Part shown: positions 31,610 through 40,148 of the stretch, piece by piece | How the letters are laid out: the number at the start of each line of letters is the position of its first letter | Position numbering within the stretch: position 1 is the first letter of the stretch | Assembly (NCBI GenBank): GCA_965242605.1 | Contig: CBDESS010000001.1 | Location: 248,001 to 312,000 of the forward strand | Length of the DNA: 64,000 nucleotides | Source of the DNA: JAAXHF01 sp965242605 | GTDB lineage: Bacteria > Desulfobacterota > Binatia > Bin18 | Direction: 5' to 3' | Program-made: the position numbers and the translations under genes | The notes under the pieces: generated by a model | Seen by the model: the letters and a program-made list of their open reading frames with translations, nothing else | Told to the model about the DNA's origin: nothing | Databases searched by the model: none

Positions 31610-33973
31610 TCAGGCCGCGTACAGCCGGCGTTGCAGCTGGCTGACCGCGCCGCGCAAAGCTTCGCCCCCGCCAAAGCGGTCGGCAAGTTCAATCACGTTG
31701 CCCCAGCCGTCGAACGGCGGTACCTCAAGGATATCGGGCAGTGTGAACTGCGTACTGCCATGTTCGGTGTATTTTTCCAGCAGCGCGTCCAACACCTCGC
31801 GGGCCGGCCGGCCAAACCTTGCAAAGAAATCCTCTTCCTCCCGCCTCAGCCGCTCGGCCCGCTCGCGGCGCGTCCGCAAGGGCGCGTTGTAGGCCAGATG
31901 ACACAACAGGTCAAAGGGGTCAGCCTCCGGCTTGCCGACGGACTCCGCCAGGGTTTCAAGCGCAATCCCCCGCTGCTCCAGGTCCTCAACAAGCCGCGCC
32001 CGCGGCCCGGGCTCGCGCCAGTCCTTGCGCAGCTCTGCGGCACTCGGGTAGAGGGTGCGCACCTTGTCGCCCGTGTAGTCGGTAAGCTGGCGGACCGAGA
32101 GTCTTTTCCCCTCGGCGTCCAGCTCAAAGACCAGATGTCGCAGAATCTCCACCCAACCACCGTCAACATACAGCTTCCGCGGCTCGGCGGCCGGCGGCTC
32201 ATCTATCTCCGGCAGGACATCGAACTCTTCGGCAGAAGCGACCGGCTCAGGCGTCTCCTGCTCCTCAAGCACCGCGCCGGCAGCGTCAAGGACCGCCTTC
32301 CGCTCGCCGACCGGCTCGCCGTCAAAAGCCGGGTCAGCAAACTTCTCGGTCGTGGTCCCGGTGTAGTCAATAATGTTGAAGGCCAGTTTGCCGTAGTCGG
32401 GCCGCAGCCGGGTACCACGGCCGATAATCTGCTTGAACTCGGGCATTGAGCCGACTACGCGGGCCAGAACGATGTTCTTGCAGGTCGGCGCGTCAACGCC
32501 GGTGGTCAGCAACTGTGAGGTCGTCAGGACGGCCGGCGTCCTGGTCTCGACATCCTGGAACTTGGCGCGGTGGGCGCTGCCAATGTCGCCCTCATCCGCG
32601 GTCACACGGCAGATATAGTCGGGGTACTGTTTGACCAGGTCGGTGTTGAGCGAGACCAGCGCGTGGCGCATCTCCGAGGCGTGCTCCTGATCGACACAGA
32701 ACACGATAGTCTTGGCAAAGCGGTCGGTCTGCCTGAGGAAACCGGTCAGATGCCGGGCGATGGCCCAGGTACGGGCGCGGAGGGCAACGCTCCGCTCAAA
32801 GTCCTTGGTCGCGTACTCGGCGTCTGGAATCTGTCTGCCGTAGCGGTCACGCTCACCCCTGGCCGGCCTCCAGCCGGCGGCGTCATAGTCGGTGATGATC
32901 CGGTGGACGCGGTAGGGGGCGAGAAAACCATCTGCAATGCCTTGGGCCAGGCTGTATTCGTACAGCGGGTCGCCAAAGTAGGCGTAGGTGTCGGTGTTGT
33001 CCTGCCGGCGTGGCGTGGCTGTCATGCCGAGCTGATAGGCCGGCTCGAACCATTCCAGGATCTCCCGCCAATTGCTGTCAGCGCGGGCGCTGCCGCGGTG
33101 GCATTCGTCCACCAGGACCAGGTCAAAGAAGTCTCTCGGATAGTCGCGGTACAGCCCCGGGCGGTTCTCATCGCGGGCAATGGCCTGGTAGATGGCAAAG
33201 TACATATCCCGGCTCTTCACCGCCACGCCACCGCCGATCTTCTGCCGGGCGTCGCCGAACGGGCGGAAGTCCTTTGCCATTGGATCATCAACCAGAACGT
33301 TGCGGTCGGCCAGGAACAGAAGTTTCGGTTTCCGCCCCACGCCTCTGGCATTCCAGCCGGCCGTCCACAGCTTCCAGCATATCTGGAACGCCACCGCGGT
33401 CTTGCCGGCACCCGTACACAGGGTCAGGAGGAGACGCCGGCACCCCTGCAAAACGGCTTGCACCGCGCGGTTGACCGAGAGTTCCTGGTAGTAGCGGAGC
33501 GGCTTGGCCCGGTCGGGATGGCTGGGGGTGAGCAGGATGTCGGCCACGCGGTCATCGGTGATGGCGTCGGCCGCTCGCAAGCGGTGCCACAGTTCCTCGG
33601 GCCGGGGGAACTCGGCAAGGCCACGTTCAACGCCGGTCGTATAGTCGAACTCAATGAGTTCGCTGCCATTGCTTGCATAGGCGAACTTGAGGCCGAGGAT
33701 TTCGGCGTAGTCCTTGGCCTGTTGGAGCCCATCGCTTGCCGGCCTGTTCCTCGCCTTGGCCTCAACGACCGCAATCGGAAAGTCGGAGCGATAGCGCAAA
33801 AGATAGTCGGCGCGCTTCTGTCTGCCGCGCCTGGCCCCGTTGCTGACAAAGAGAACCCGCCCATCGGTGAATGTCCGCTGCTCATTGATGGCGTGGGGCG
33901 GATCATCCCAGCCGGCGGCCTGCAACTTGGGGACGACAAACTTCCGGCAGGTATCGGCTTCGGTCAGCGGCAC
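31610..33973 (-). CDS. hsdR: Type I restriction system endonuclease/translocase subunit
   Basis: A 787-residue restriction subunit of the EcoEI-like kind. The N-terminal nuclease has IAVVEAKARN, the PD-(D/E)XK core. The SF2 motor has LTLCTGAGKTAVAF (Walker A, about 190), LVLVDECHRGS (DECH box, about 288), GMTATPRRQDNTD (motif III) and IGRGTRLRPDYGK (motif VI). A C-terminal helical domain ends the protein. It translocates DNA and cuts distant from unmethylated sites. It leads hsdR-hsdM-hsdS and starts 12 nt after the upstream FAD oxidoreductase stop, so its transcription may come partly from that operon. Confidence 0.95.
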   Translation of the reverse strand: MPLTEADTCRKFVVPKLQAAGWDDPPHAINEQRTFTDGRVLFVSNGARRGRQKRADYLLRYRSDFPIAVVEAKARNRPASDGLQQAKDYAEILGLKFAYASNGSELIEFDYTTGVERGLAEFPRPEELWHRLRAADAITDDRVADILLTPSHPDRAKPLRYYQELSVNRAVQAVLQGCRRLLLTLCTGAGKTAVAFQICWKLWTAGWNARGVGRKPKLLFLADRNVLVDDPMAKDFRPFGDARQKIGGGVAVKSRDMYFAIYQAIARDENRPGLYRDYPRDFFDLVLVDECHRGSARADSNWREILEWFEPAYQLGMTATPRRQDNTDTYAYFGDPLYEYSLAQGIADGFLAPYRVHRIITDYDAAGWRPARGERDRYGRQIPDAEYATKDFERSVALRARTWAIARHLTGFLRQTDRFAKTIVFCVDQEHASEMRHALVSLNTDLVKQYPDYICRVTADEGDIGSAHRAKFQDVETRTPAVLTTSQLLTTGVDAPTCKNIVLARVVGSMPEFKQIIGRGTRLRPDYGKLAFNIIDYTGTTTEKFADPAFDGEPVGERKAVLDAAGAVLEEQETPEPVASAEEFDVLPEIDEPPAAEPRKLYVDGGWVEILRHLVFELDAEGKRLSVRQLTDYTGDKVRTLYPSAAELRKDWREPGPRARLVEDLEQRGIALETLAESVGKPEADPFDLLCHLAYNAPLRTRRERAERLRREEEDFFARFGRPAREVLDALLEKYTEHGSTQFTLPDILEVPPFDGWGNVIELADRFGGGEALRGAVSQLQRRLYAA

Positions 33974-33985
33974 GCCCCCTCCTCT

Positions 33986-35110
33986 CTAGCGACGCAAACG
34001 CTGCGGCGACAGGCCGGCCGCGGAAATGCCGAGCCGCGCCAGCGCTTGGGGGAGCGGCTGGCCGAGCAGGATGGCGCTGCACGCCTGGCCCATCGCCGCG
34101 GCGGTCTGGATGCCGTAGCCGCCTTGGCCGGCCAGCCAGAAGAAGCCTGGGGCAGCAGGATCAAAACCGCCGACCAGCTCGCCGTCAGCCACAAACGAGC
34201 GCAGGCCGGCCCAGGTCCGGGCCGGGCGACGGATGCGCAGGCTGGTCGCCGCCTCAATCCGGGCAATGCCGGTCGCAATGTCAAGCTCCTCGGGCCGCAC
34301 ATCGTGGGGAACGGTCGGGTCAACATTGGCCGGCGAGCCGAGTAACAGGCCGGCCTCGGGCTTGAAATAAAACGACTCGTCGGCCCCGACAACCACCGGC
34401 CAGGCGCGGATATCCACCCGTTCGGGCGGGGCAAAGGTAAAGGCGCTGCGCCGTTTGGGGACCAGGCCGAGCGGCCTGACCCCGGCCAGCCCGGCGATCA
34501 CGTCGCACCACGCCCCCGCGGCGTTGACCACACTCTCCGCCGCAAAATCACCGGCCGAGGTCTCTACCCGCCAGCCGTCGGCTAGGCGGCTCAGGCCGGT
34601 CACTTCGGCCGAGGTGAGCACCTGCCCGCGGTTGCGACGAATCCCGCGCAAAAACCCCTGGTGCAAGCCATGCACATCAATATCGCCGGGGTCGGTCTCG
34701 TAGATGGCCCCAGCCACAGAATCGGCCTGCAGCACCGGCACCCGGTCACGCGCCTCAGCCGGTGACAGCCGCACGACATCAGAGCCGAGCTCGCGCGCAA
34801 TGGCATAGGCTTCATCCAGCAGGGCGCGCTCGGCCTCGGCCCCGACGAGCAGCAGGCCGCGTGGACTCAGGATAGGGGTGGCGGCAAAGCCGGGCGGCGG
34901 GTCTTCGTAGAACGGCCGGCTGCCGACCGTCAGCGCCCTGACCAGGGGCGGGCCGTAGGTTTCGATGAACATGGCCGCGGAGCGGCCGGTAGTGTGATAG
35001 CCCGGCTGCTCCTCACGTTCGAGGACCACCACCGAGGCGTGTTGGGAGAGCCAGTAGCCGACCGACGCGCCGGCAATCCCGGCCCCAATAATGACAAAAC
35101 GGCTGTCCAT
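33986..35110 (-). CDS. FAD-dependent oxidoreductase (D-amino-acid/glycine oxidase family)
   Basis: A 374-residue flavoenzyme of the DAO family. The FAD dinucleotide fold is at the N-terminus (FVIIGAGIAGASVGYWLSQ), then REEQPGYHTTGRSAAMF, a family marker. Further on are EVTGLSRLADGWRVETSAG, VVNAAGAWCDVIAGLAG, and a C-terminal GFFWLAGQGGYGIQTAAAMG that closes the flavin site. Such enzymes oxidise D-amino acids, sarcosine or similar amines; the substrate is unknown. ATG 35110 is preferred over an in-frame GTG two codons earlier because GGAAGGG is well placed. It lies on the same strand between the dimethylformamidase-like gene and hsdR. Confidence 0.88.
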   Translation of the reverse strand: MDSRFVIIGAGIAGASVGYWLSQHASVVVLEREEQPGYHTTGRSAAMFIETYGPPLVRALTVGSRPFYEDPPPGFAATPILSPRGLLLVGAEAERALLDEAYAIARELGSDVVRLSPAEARDRVPVLQADSVAGAIYETDPGDIDVHGLHQGFLRGIRRNRGQVLTSAEVTGLSRLADGWRVETSAGDFAAESVVNAAGAWCDVIAGLAGVRPLGLVPKRRSAFTFAPPERVDIRAWPVVVGADESFYFKPEAGLLLGSPANVDPTVPHDVRPEELDIATGIARIEAATSLRIRRPARTWAGLRSFVADGELVGGFDPAAPGFFWLAGQGGYGIQTAAAMGQACSAILLGQPLPQALARLGISAAGLSPQRLRR

Positions 35111-35203
35111 CAGCACCCTTCCTCAACGCGCTGCCATGTTTGCCTCAGCGGCCCGCCGTCAGCGACCCGGGCCGTCTCGCCTCACTTCTCCGTCCCACTC
35201 CGC

Positions 35204-37435
35204 TCATTCGGACAGCGGGCCCTCGGCGGCAAAGCGGCGCAGGACGTTGTCGGTAATGCGCGACACATTGTTATCGTAGCCGTTGTGAGACAAGGCTCGA
35301 CACCAGGCGATCGAGCTGGCCGAAAAGACCGCCCCGCCTTTGGGATATTCAAAATACACCATATCGGCCCGGACCTTGGGGTTGACCGTGCTGCCTTGGC
35401 GCGAATCGCTCAACAAGACCTCTTCAATCACATGCTGGTAGGCGTCCGAATGGCCGGACGAGGAGGCCAGCACCAGAGCGTGGGCCGGCGTACCCAGCGA
35501 ACGTTCGGCGCGGTCCAACTCAAAACCTGCCGCCCCGTGGTTCAAGACCAGTGAGCCAAAGTCGCCTATCGCTTCGTCAGCTTCGATGCCTTCAAAAATA
35601 AACGCCGCGCGCGGCTCAAAGCTGCCTGGCTGGCGTTGATAGGCGGTGCTGGTGTCAAAGCCCTGGCTGGTAAAGCCAACCCCGACCAGACCTTGCGGTG
35701 CTCTGCCGCGTGAACGCCACAGGCCGCCCGGCTCCCCGGTGGTGCTGTGATAATACTCGCCAGGTCTGGCCTGCCAGGTGCGCGTACCGCCCCAGCGCCG
35801 GACCTCAATCACATGCGGCTGACCGGGGGCAAAGGGTGTCACCCAGTAGAAGCCGTTGCCACCCAGATACATCAGCCGCCCGCCGTTTTGCAGGGAGGTT
35901 TCCAGGGCGTCCAGCATCGGTCCTGACCAGTACTCGGGATGGCTGCCGGTGAGAATAACCTTGTAGCCGGCCAGCAGGTCCAGACCCTCGTTGTGCAGGT
36001 CCTCATCGGTGATGACATCATGGGCGTGGCCCTTGGCTTCGAGCCAGTCGAGCAGGTGCAGGTCGGCGGGAAACTGATGCGGGCAGCCGAGCGCCCGCCT
36101 GTGATAGCGGGGGCGCATATTCATAATCGGCCGCTGCCGTGAGGAATAGCACACCCCGCTGCCGTCGGTGTGGTGATCGTACAGGCTGACCAGACCGTTG
36201 GCCGCGGAATAGCGATCTGCGGCGGTCGCCTCGCCCTGATGCTGGTTGGGGGCCAAGTCCAGTGGAATGTCGGTCAGCTGTTCATTGGCATAGGCCAGAT
36301 AACTGTTGGTGGGGGCCAGGAAGGCAATATCCGCGCTGTGCAGCCCTGTTGGCGGACGCACAAAAAACGGAATATGGTCTTCGCCGCCCTCGGTGCGCAG
36401 GCGGGCGGCATACACCCCGCTTTTCAGCTCGGCCGGTAGCGTCCAGGCAAAATCCACCTGCCAGCCGGCGTCCTCAAGGTCGTCATCGTGAAAATGAATC
36501 GCCGCGTACTCGTGCGGAACGCGCTGAAAGCAGGTTTCCTGTCCACTCCAGTCATGGCCGGTCAGAGCCCGGGTCGGCATATTGACCGCGTGGCCGTGCA
36601 AGCCGTGGGGTGAGGTATCCCTGACTGTCGCCGAGGCCATATCGACCGAAAAATCCCAGGCGGCGATAAGAGCATCACCAAAAGCCAGCGGTAAGGCCCC
36701 GCGCTGAAGCGAGATCAGTTCTTCCTGACCCAGGACGCGGCGGAAGACGCACGGGCGGTCTATCTTGCCGTTGAAATGTCGCTCAACCCTGGCCTCTCCG
36801 TCGGCTCCAGCCTGCCACAGGCCGGCCATCAGAAAGTCGGCCTCAGTCGTGTGGACCGCCCGGCTGTTGGTTGAGGCAGTCGCCGCCCCCCGGGTGGTAT
36901 CGTGTGGCCAGGTACGCAGCGGCTCCTGATAGACCGTCAGCCTCCCACTTTGGGCGTCAAAGGTCGCCGCCACAAAATACCACTCTGCGGTGCGCAATGG
37001 CGTAACACCCCGCACCTGCTGTCTGCGGCCTTCGGAATCAGTCAGCCACAGGGCCAAGACCCCGCCCGCATCAAGCACCAAAGCATAGCCGCCGGCAGCA
37101 GCCGCCCATTTGCCGAGAATCCCCTGTTCGCCTTTTTGCGGAGTGGTGGGATAAACCCAGGCTTGCAGGCTGAAGCTGTCGTGCAGGCGGAGCGGCGGCG
37201 CGTCGGGCACGACAATGTGCGAGCCAGTGTGGATCACCTGTTCACAGCCCGGGTACTCGCCGCTGACCGTCGTTTGAACACACTCCTCTTTGAAGCCCGG
37301 TCCGCGTGGATTGGGATCACCGTGGAGCAGGCGCACAATATCGGCCCGATAGCGCGGCCGTTGACAACTGACATGAAAACAAATCGTTTCACCTGGAGCG
37401 ACGCTGAGTTGATCGGCATAGCCAACGCTCTCCAT
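35204..37435 (-). CDS. N,N-dimethylformamidase large-subunit-like protein
   Basis: A 743-residue protein of the dimethylformamidase beta-subunit family, whose characterised member cleaves dimethylformamide using mononuclear iron. Order: N-terminal Ig-like segment (VAPGETICFHVSCQRP), a concanavalin/LamG domain about residues 85-235 (FSLQAWVYPTTPQ, WYFVAATFDAQSGRLTVY, GKIDRPCVFRRVLGQEE), and a large catalytic domain. That domain has IAFLAPTNSYLAYANE, LLDWLEAKGHAHDVITDEDL, ILTGSHPEYWSGPMLD and GGRLMYLGGNGFYWVT. Length is close to the known subunit. The small alpha subunit found in true dimethylformamidase is not in the window, so substrate and partner are uncertain. ATG 37435 follows the Nudix gene by 36 nt. 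Confidence 0.85.
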   Translation of the reverse strand: MESVGYADQLSVAPGETICFHVSCQRPRYRADIVRLLHGDPNPRGPGFKEECVQTTVSGEYPGCEQVIHTGSHIVVPDAPPLRLHDSFSLQAWVYPTTPQKGEQGILGKWAAAAGGYALVLDAGGVLALWLTDSEGRRQQVRGVTPLRTAEWYFVAATFDAQSGRLTVYQEPLRTWPHDTTRGAATASTNSRAVHTTEADFLMAGLWQAGADGEARVERHFNGKIDRPCVFRRVLGQEELISLQRGALPLAFGDALIAAWDFSVDMASATVRDTSPHGLHGHAVNMPTRALTGHDWSGQETCFQRVPHEYAAIHFHDDDLEDAGWQVDFAWTLPAELKSGVYAARLRTEGGEDHIPFFVRPPTGLHSADIAFLAPTNSYLAYANEQLTDIPLDLAPNQHQGEATAADRYSAANGLVSLYDHHTDGSGVCYSSRQRPIMNMRPRYHRRALGCPHQFPADLHLLDWLEAKGHAHDVITDEDLHNEGLDLLAGYKVILTGSHPEYWSGPMLDALETSLQNGGRLMYLGGNGFYWVTPFAPGQPHVIEVRRWGGTRTWQARPGEYYHSTTGEPGGLWRSRGRAPQGLVGVGFTSQGFDTSTAYQRQPGSFEPRAAFIFEGIEADEAIGDFGSLVLNHGAAGFELDRAERSLGTPAHALVLASSSGHSDAYQHVIEEVLLSDSRQGSTVNPKVRADMVYFEYPKGGAVFSASSIAWCRALSHNGYDNNVSRITDNVLRRFAAEGPLSE

Positions 37436-37471
37436 GTTTGTCTCCCTCTGGATAGCCGCCCCGCCGGCCGC

Positions 37472-38092
37472 CTAGTGGCCGAGGCCGGGGATGGCCTCCA
37501 AATGCGGTAAGGGACGTCCCAGAATATCCGAAAAAAGCATCAACACCCGGTGGGTAATCCCCCACACCACCTGCTGGCGGTAGCCAATCGCCGGGTACCA
37601 CAAGGAGACGCGCCGGGTCGGGAGATTGAGCGCGGTGGCGTTGCGCTCATCCCACAGGTGCGCCAACGGTATCCAGTACACCTCCCCAACCTCGTCGTTG
37701 GGGGTAAACGGGGAGAGGGTCGGCCCCAGGTAGTACACAAACGGCGCGAGGAACAGCAGCCGGTCGCGGCCGCGCAGCAGGATCGAGAGTTCGGCCAGCG
37801 CTCCCAGCCGGTGGGCGGGCTCTACAATAAGGCCGACCTCTTCATGCGTCTCCCGTTCGGCTGTCTCCTGTAAACTGGCGTCCTCCTGCGCGGCCCGGCC
37901 GCCCGGCAGGGCCATATCGCCCGACCAGGGGTCGCCCGCCCGGTCGGCCCGACGGATGAGGCACAGGTGCAAGTCGGGCTCAGCCCCGGCCAGGATCAGC
38001 GCTACCGCGGTCCGGTTACGGTCGAGTTGAGGCGAACCCCCGGGCGGAGCATGCTGAGCCAGAGCGTGCTGGATGGCGGCAATACGGAACAC
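37472..38092 (-). CDS. Nudix hydrolase, CoA-pyrophosphatase-like
   Basis: A 206-residue Nudix enzyme. The Nudix box reads GGRAAQEDASLQETAERETH followed by EEVGL, with the Glu residues that bind metal. Upstream DRNRTAVALIL, LCLIRRADRAGDPWSGDMAL and downstream SLWYPAIGYRQQVVWGITHR fit the NudL/CoAse branch, which hydrolyses CoA and acyl-CoA to phosphopantetheine and 3',5'-ADP. It heads a minus-strand run with the dimethylformamidase-like gene and is divergent from the HbpS-like gene. Confidence 0.9.
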   Translation of the reverse strand: MFRIAAIQHALAQHAPPGGSPQLDRNRTAVALILAGAEPDLHLCLIRRADRAGDPWSGDMALPGGRAAQEDASLQETAERETHEEVGLIVEPAHRLGALAELSILLRGRDRLLFLAPFVYYLGPTLSPFTPNDEVGEVYWIPLAHLWDERNATALNLPTRRVSLWYPAIGYRQQVVWGITHRVLMLFSDILGRPLPHLEAIPGLGH

Positions 38093-38234
38093 GGGAAGTC
38101 TCCTGTTTAGCGGCGATTATTCTGCGCTTGGGCCGACTTTGTCAAACCAGCCTGAGCTTGACGCTGATACAGGAGCGGAATAGGGAGAGGGTGGGATAAC
38201 AAGCACCTCATCGGACAGCAAAGGAGGAGCGCTT

Positions 38235-38678
38235 ATGGACAAAACATATGCCAGACAGATGTTATCGTATGAGGCCGCCGCCAAGATGGTGGCCGCGGCG
38301 GTTGCCAAAGCTGAAGAACTGGGCTGCAAACAGAACGTGGCGGTGATTGATAGCGGGGGCAATCTGAAGGCTCTGGCCAGTATGGACGGGGCGCTGCTGC
38401 TCGGCATTGAGGGCTGCCAGCGCAAGGCATTTACGGCGTTGTTTGGGGTCGGCACCAAAGACCTGTACGGCCGTATCAAGGATGATCTGTCGCTGGTGGT
38501 CGGCCTGTCCCACTTCTCACACGCAACCCTGGTCGGTGGCGGCCTGCCGATTGTGGTCAAAGGCGAAGTGGTCGGCGGGATTGGGGTCGGTGGCGGGACG
38601 GTTGACGAAGACATCGCCTGCTCCCAGGCCGGGCTGGACGCTATTGCCGACGAATCGCCAGAGAAAGGAAGCCTGTGA
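38235..38678 (+). CDS. GlcG/HbpS-like (DUF336) protein
   Basis: A 147-residue protein of the GlcG/HbpS family, small alpha/beta proteins that include a haem-binding sensor and many proteins beside catabolic enzymes. Motifs: LSYEAAAKMVAAAVAKAEEL, VAVIDSGGNLKALASMDGA, GIEGCQRKAFTAL, GLPIVVKGEVVGGIGVGGG and a C-terminal DEDIACSQAGLDAI. AAAGGAGG precedes the ATG. The stop overlaps the start of the broken acetamidase gene (TGATG), so it was part of a two-gene amide-related operon. Exact role unknown. Confidence 0.92.
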   Translation: MDKTYARQMLSYEAAAKMVAAAVAKAEELGCKQNVAVIDSGGNLKALASMDGALLLGIEGCQRKAFTALFGVGTKDLYGRIKDDLSLVVGLSHFSHATLVGGGLPIVVKGEVVGGIGVGGGTVDEDIACSQAGLDAIADESPEKGSL

Positions 38679-39240
38679 TGCAAACCATCAGCAAAGAGCA
38701 TATTGTACGGATGTTTGACGCCGAGCACCCCGCGGCTGCCACGGTCAAGCCTGGAGCAGCCAACTGGGGATTGGCTCAACCGTCTTTTTGCCGGTGTTTG
38801 TTGATGGCGGGCTGCTGACCATTGAAGAGGTGCATGCCAGGATAGGCGATGGCGAGGTGAGCTTGTTGGCCCGGTCGGATGCCCTCGAGGAAATTGAAGA
38901 GGTGCATGCCAGGATAGGCGATGGCGAGGCCACCGCCTCGGCGGTGGAGATTGCGGCCACGGTGACGCTGCGCTGTCAGATTGCAACGGAACTGCTGCTC
39001 AGCCAGCCGATCGTTGTCACCGGGGACGAAGTCCAGACCATGGGCAGCGGCGAAACGGCCGAGGCCGCAGCACAGGCGGCCCTGGACGAGTTGGACCGGC
39101 TGCTGGTTGAACGGACCGATGTCGATATGACCGAGGCGGCGATGCTGGCCAACGTGGCGGCCGATCTGCGGATTTCCGAGATGGCCGGCAGCCCGTGTCA
39201 TAGTCGGGCGGCCATGAAGCGCGAGATTCTGGAGCTGTAG
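38678..39240 (+). pseudogene. Acetamidase/formamidase, broken by internal deletion and duplication
   Basis: The first 26 codons (ATG 38678, AGGAA upstream) read MQTISKEHIVRMFDAEHPAA then ATVKPG, the usual start of acetamidase/formamidase. The frame then changes and ends at a TGA (38816-38818). In another frame, from about 38780, the family C-terminal part continues: VFLPVFVDGGLLTIEEVHAR, IGDGE, SAVEIAATVTLRCQI, PIVVTGDEVQTMGSGET, to the TAG at 39240. About two-thirds of the roughly 320-residue enzyme, including the metal-binding His/Asp motifs, is missing. A 37-nt direct repeat also inserts 24 residues into the remaining part. It was probably once coexpressed with the HbpS-like gene. Confidence 0.85.
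38821..38929 (+). repeat. 37-nt direct repeat, period 72, inside acetamidase remnant
   Basis: The unit beginning ATTGAAGAGGTGCATGCCAG occurs identically at 38821-38857 and 38893-38929, separated by 35 unrelated nucleotides. The protein shows IEEVHARIGDGE twice. The period is a multiple of three, so the local frame is kept. Confidence 0.95.
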
Positions 39241-39249
39241 CTTGACAGC

Positions 39250-39600
39250 TCAGGAAATCTCAAGGTCCTCAACAATGAAGACGCGGGAGCTGGCAAAGTC
39301 AACAAACTTCAGCTCGTCCGGTCGGATCACTTCAAGATAGCGGGGATGGTTGAAGGCCTTGCCGATATCCTCAACGCTGTCAAACCACAGCTCGGCGATG
39401 CCGTCAAACGGGGCTTCGTCCTGGGGCGGGAAGCCGGGCACTGGGTCGCTCAGGGTGTGGCCCTGGACGTAGCGACGGACATAGGCCCAGAACTCGGGCA
39501 CGCTGCGGACGAGCGGCCCGTGCCGGTTTTTCCAGTAGCCTTGAAACTCGGCGGTGGTCATCCCGGCTTTGCGACGGGCGCAGGCAACAAATTTGACCAT
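39250..39600 (-). CDS. EthD-domain protein
   Basis: A 116-residue single-domain protein of the EthD family (dimeric alpha/beta barrel). It reads MVKFVACARRKAGMTTAEFQ, YWKNRHGPLVRSVPEFWAYV, FDGIAELWFDSVEDIGKAF and ELKFVDFASSRVFIVEDLEI. Members include small proteins associated with ether degradation and polyketide cyclisation; many act as monooxygenase-like or isomerase enzymes without cofactors. The start at 39600 has GGAGGGAG upstream, while a longer frame lacks it. It follows the SnoaL-like gene on the same strand, 86 nt apart. Confidence 0.88.
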   Translation of the reverse strand: MVKFVACARRKAGMTTAEFQGYWKNRHGPLVRSVPEFWAYVRRYVQGHTLSDPVPGFPPQDEAPFDGIAELWFDSVEDIGKAFNHPRYLEVIRPDELKFVDFASSRVFIVEDLEIS

Positions 39601-39686
39601 CGGGTTCTCCCTCCACGGGCTGAGCTGTCTGACTGCGGAGCTATAGCCTGCCGTTGGCGGAGAGTCAAACTCCGCCGGCCGTCCGC

Positions 39687-40094
39687 CTAGTCCTCCCAGT
39701 GCATGATACACGCCGCCTTATGGGTGTCTGCATACTCTTCAATTTTGGCGATCTGGCCGGCCCGACAGTGGTAGACCCAGCAGTACTCGTTGTCGTACTG
39801 CGCGCCCTGACGGGTTTTGGCCGAAATGGAGTGCTGGACGACCGCGGTGTCCCCGTCGGCCAGAATCCGATGGATAGTAAGGCGGAAGGTTTTCATGTCA
39901 AAGATACGCTTGGGTGTATCTCCACCCAGTTCTTTTGTCACCGCCTCCCGGCCTCTCATGACCTCCAGCGGCGCACTCTCGGGCGGATACCACTCAACAT
40001 CTTCGGTAAACAGCGAGGCCAGCTTGTCTCGATTGCCTGTTGGCAGGATTTCGTAGTAGGTCTTGATCAGGGCGCGTGTCTCTTCGGTCTGCAT
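39687..40094 (-). CDS. SnoaL-like / NTF2-family protein
   Basis: A 135-residue cone-shaped alpha+beta protein of the NTF2-like superfamily, related to SnoaL and ketosteroid-isomerase-like proteins. Motifs: ALIKTYYEILPTGNRDKLAS, LFTEDVEWYPPESAP, MRGREAVTKELGG, TAVVQHSISAKTRQG and AGQIAKIEEYADTHKAA. AAAGGAGG precedes the ATG. Some members are isomerases, cyclases or hydrolases; the substrate is unknown. It pairs with the EthD gene downstream, a combination often seen around degradation or secondary-metabolism genes. Confidence 0.88.
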   Translation of the reverse strand: MQTEETRALIKTYYEILPTGNRDKLASLFTEDVEWYPPESAPLEVMRGREAVTKELGGDTPKRIFDMKTFRLTIHRILADGDTAVVQHSISAKTRQGAQYDNEYCWVYHCRAGQIAKIEEYADTHKAACIMHWED

Positions 40095-40148
40095 GGTCGG
40101 TCCTCCTTTGGCTATGACCAGATAAGGTGAACGATGAGCCTGGCGGGC

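Noticed and set aside
32570..34345. 591-codon plus-strand frame opposite hsdR
   Set aside because: Shadow frame produced by high GC; hsdR has all helicase motifs on the minus strand.
38821..38929. Two-copy 37-nt repeat as a CRISPR array
   Set aside because: Only two copies, inside a coding remnant, in frame, and no cas genes in the window.
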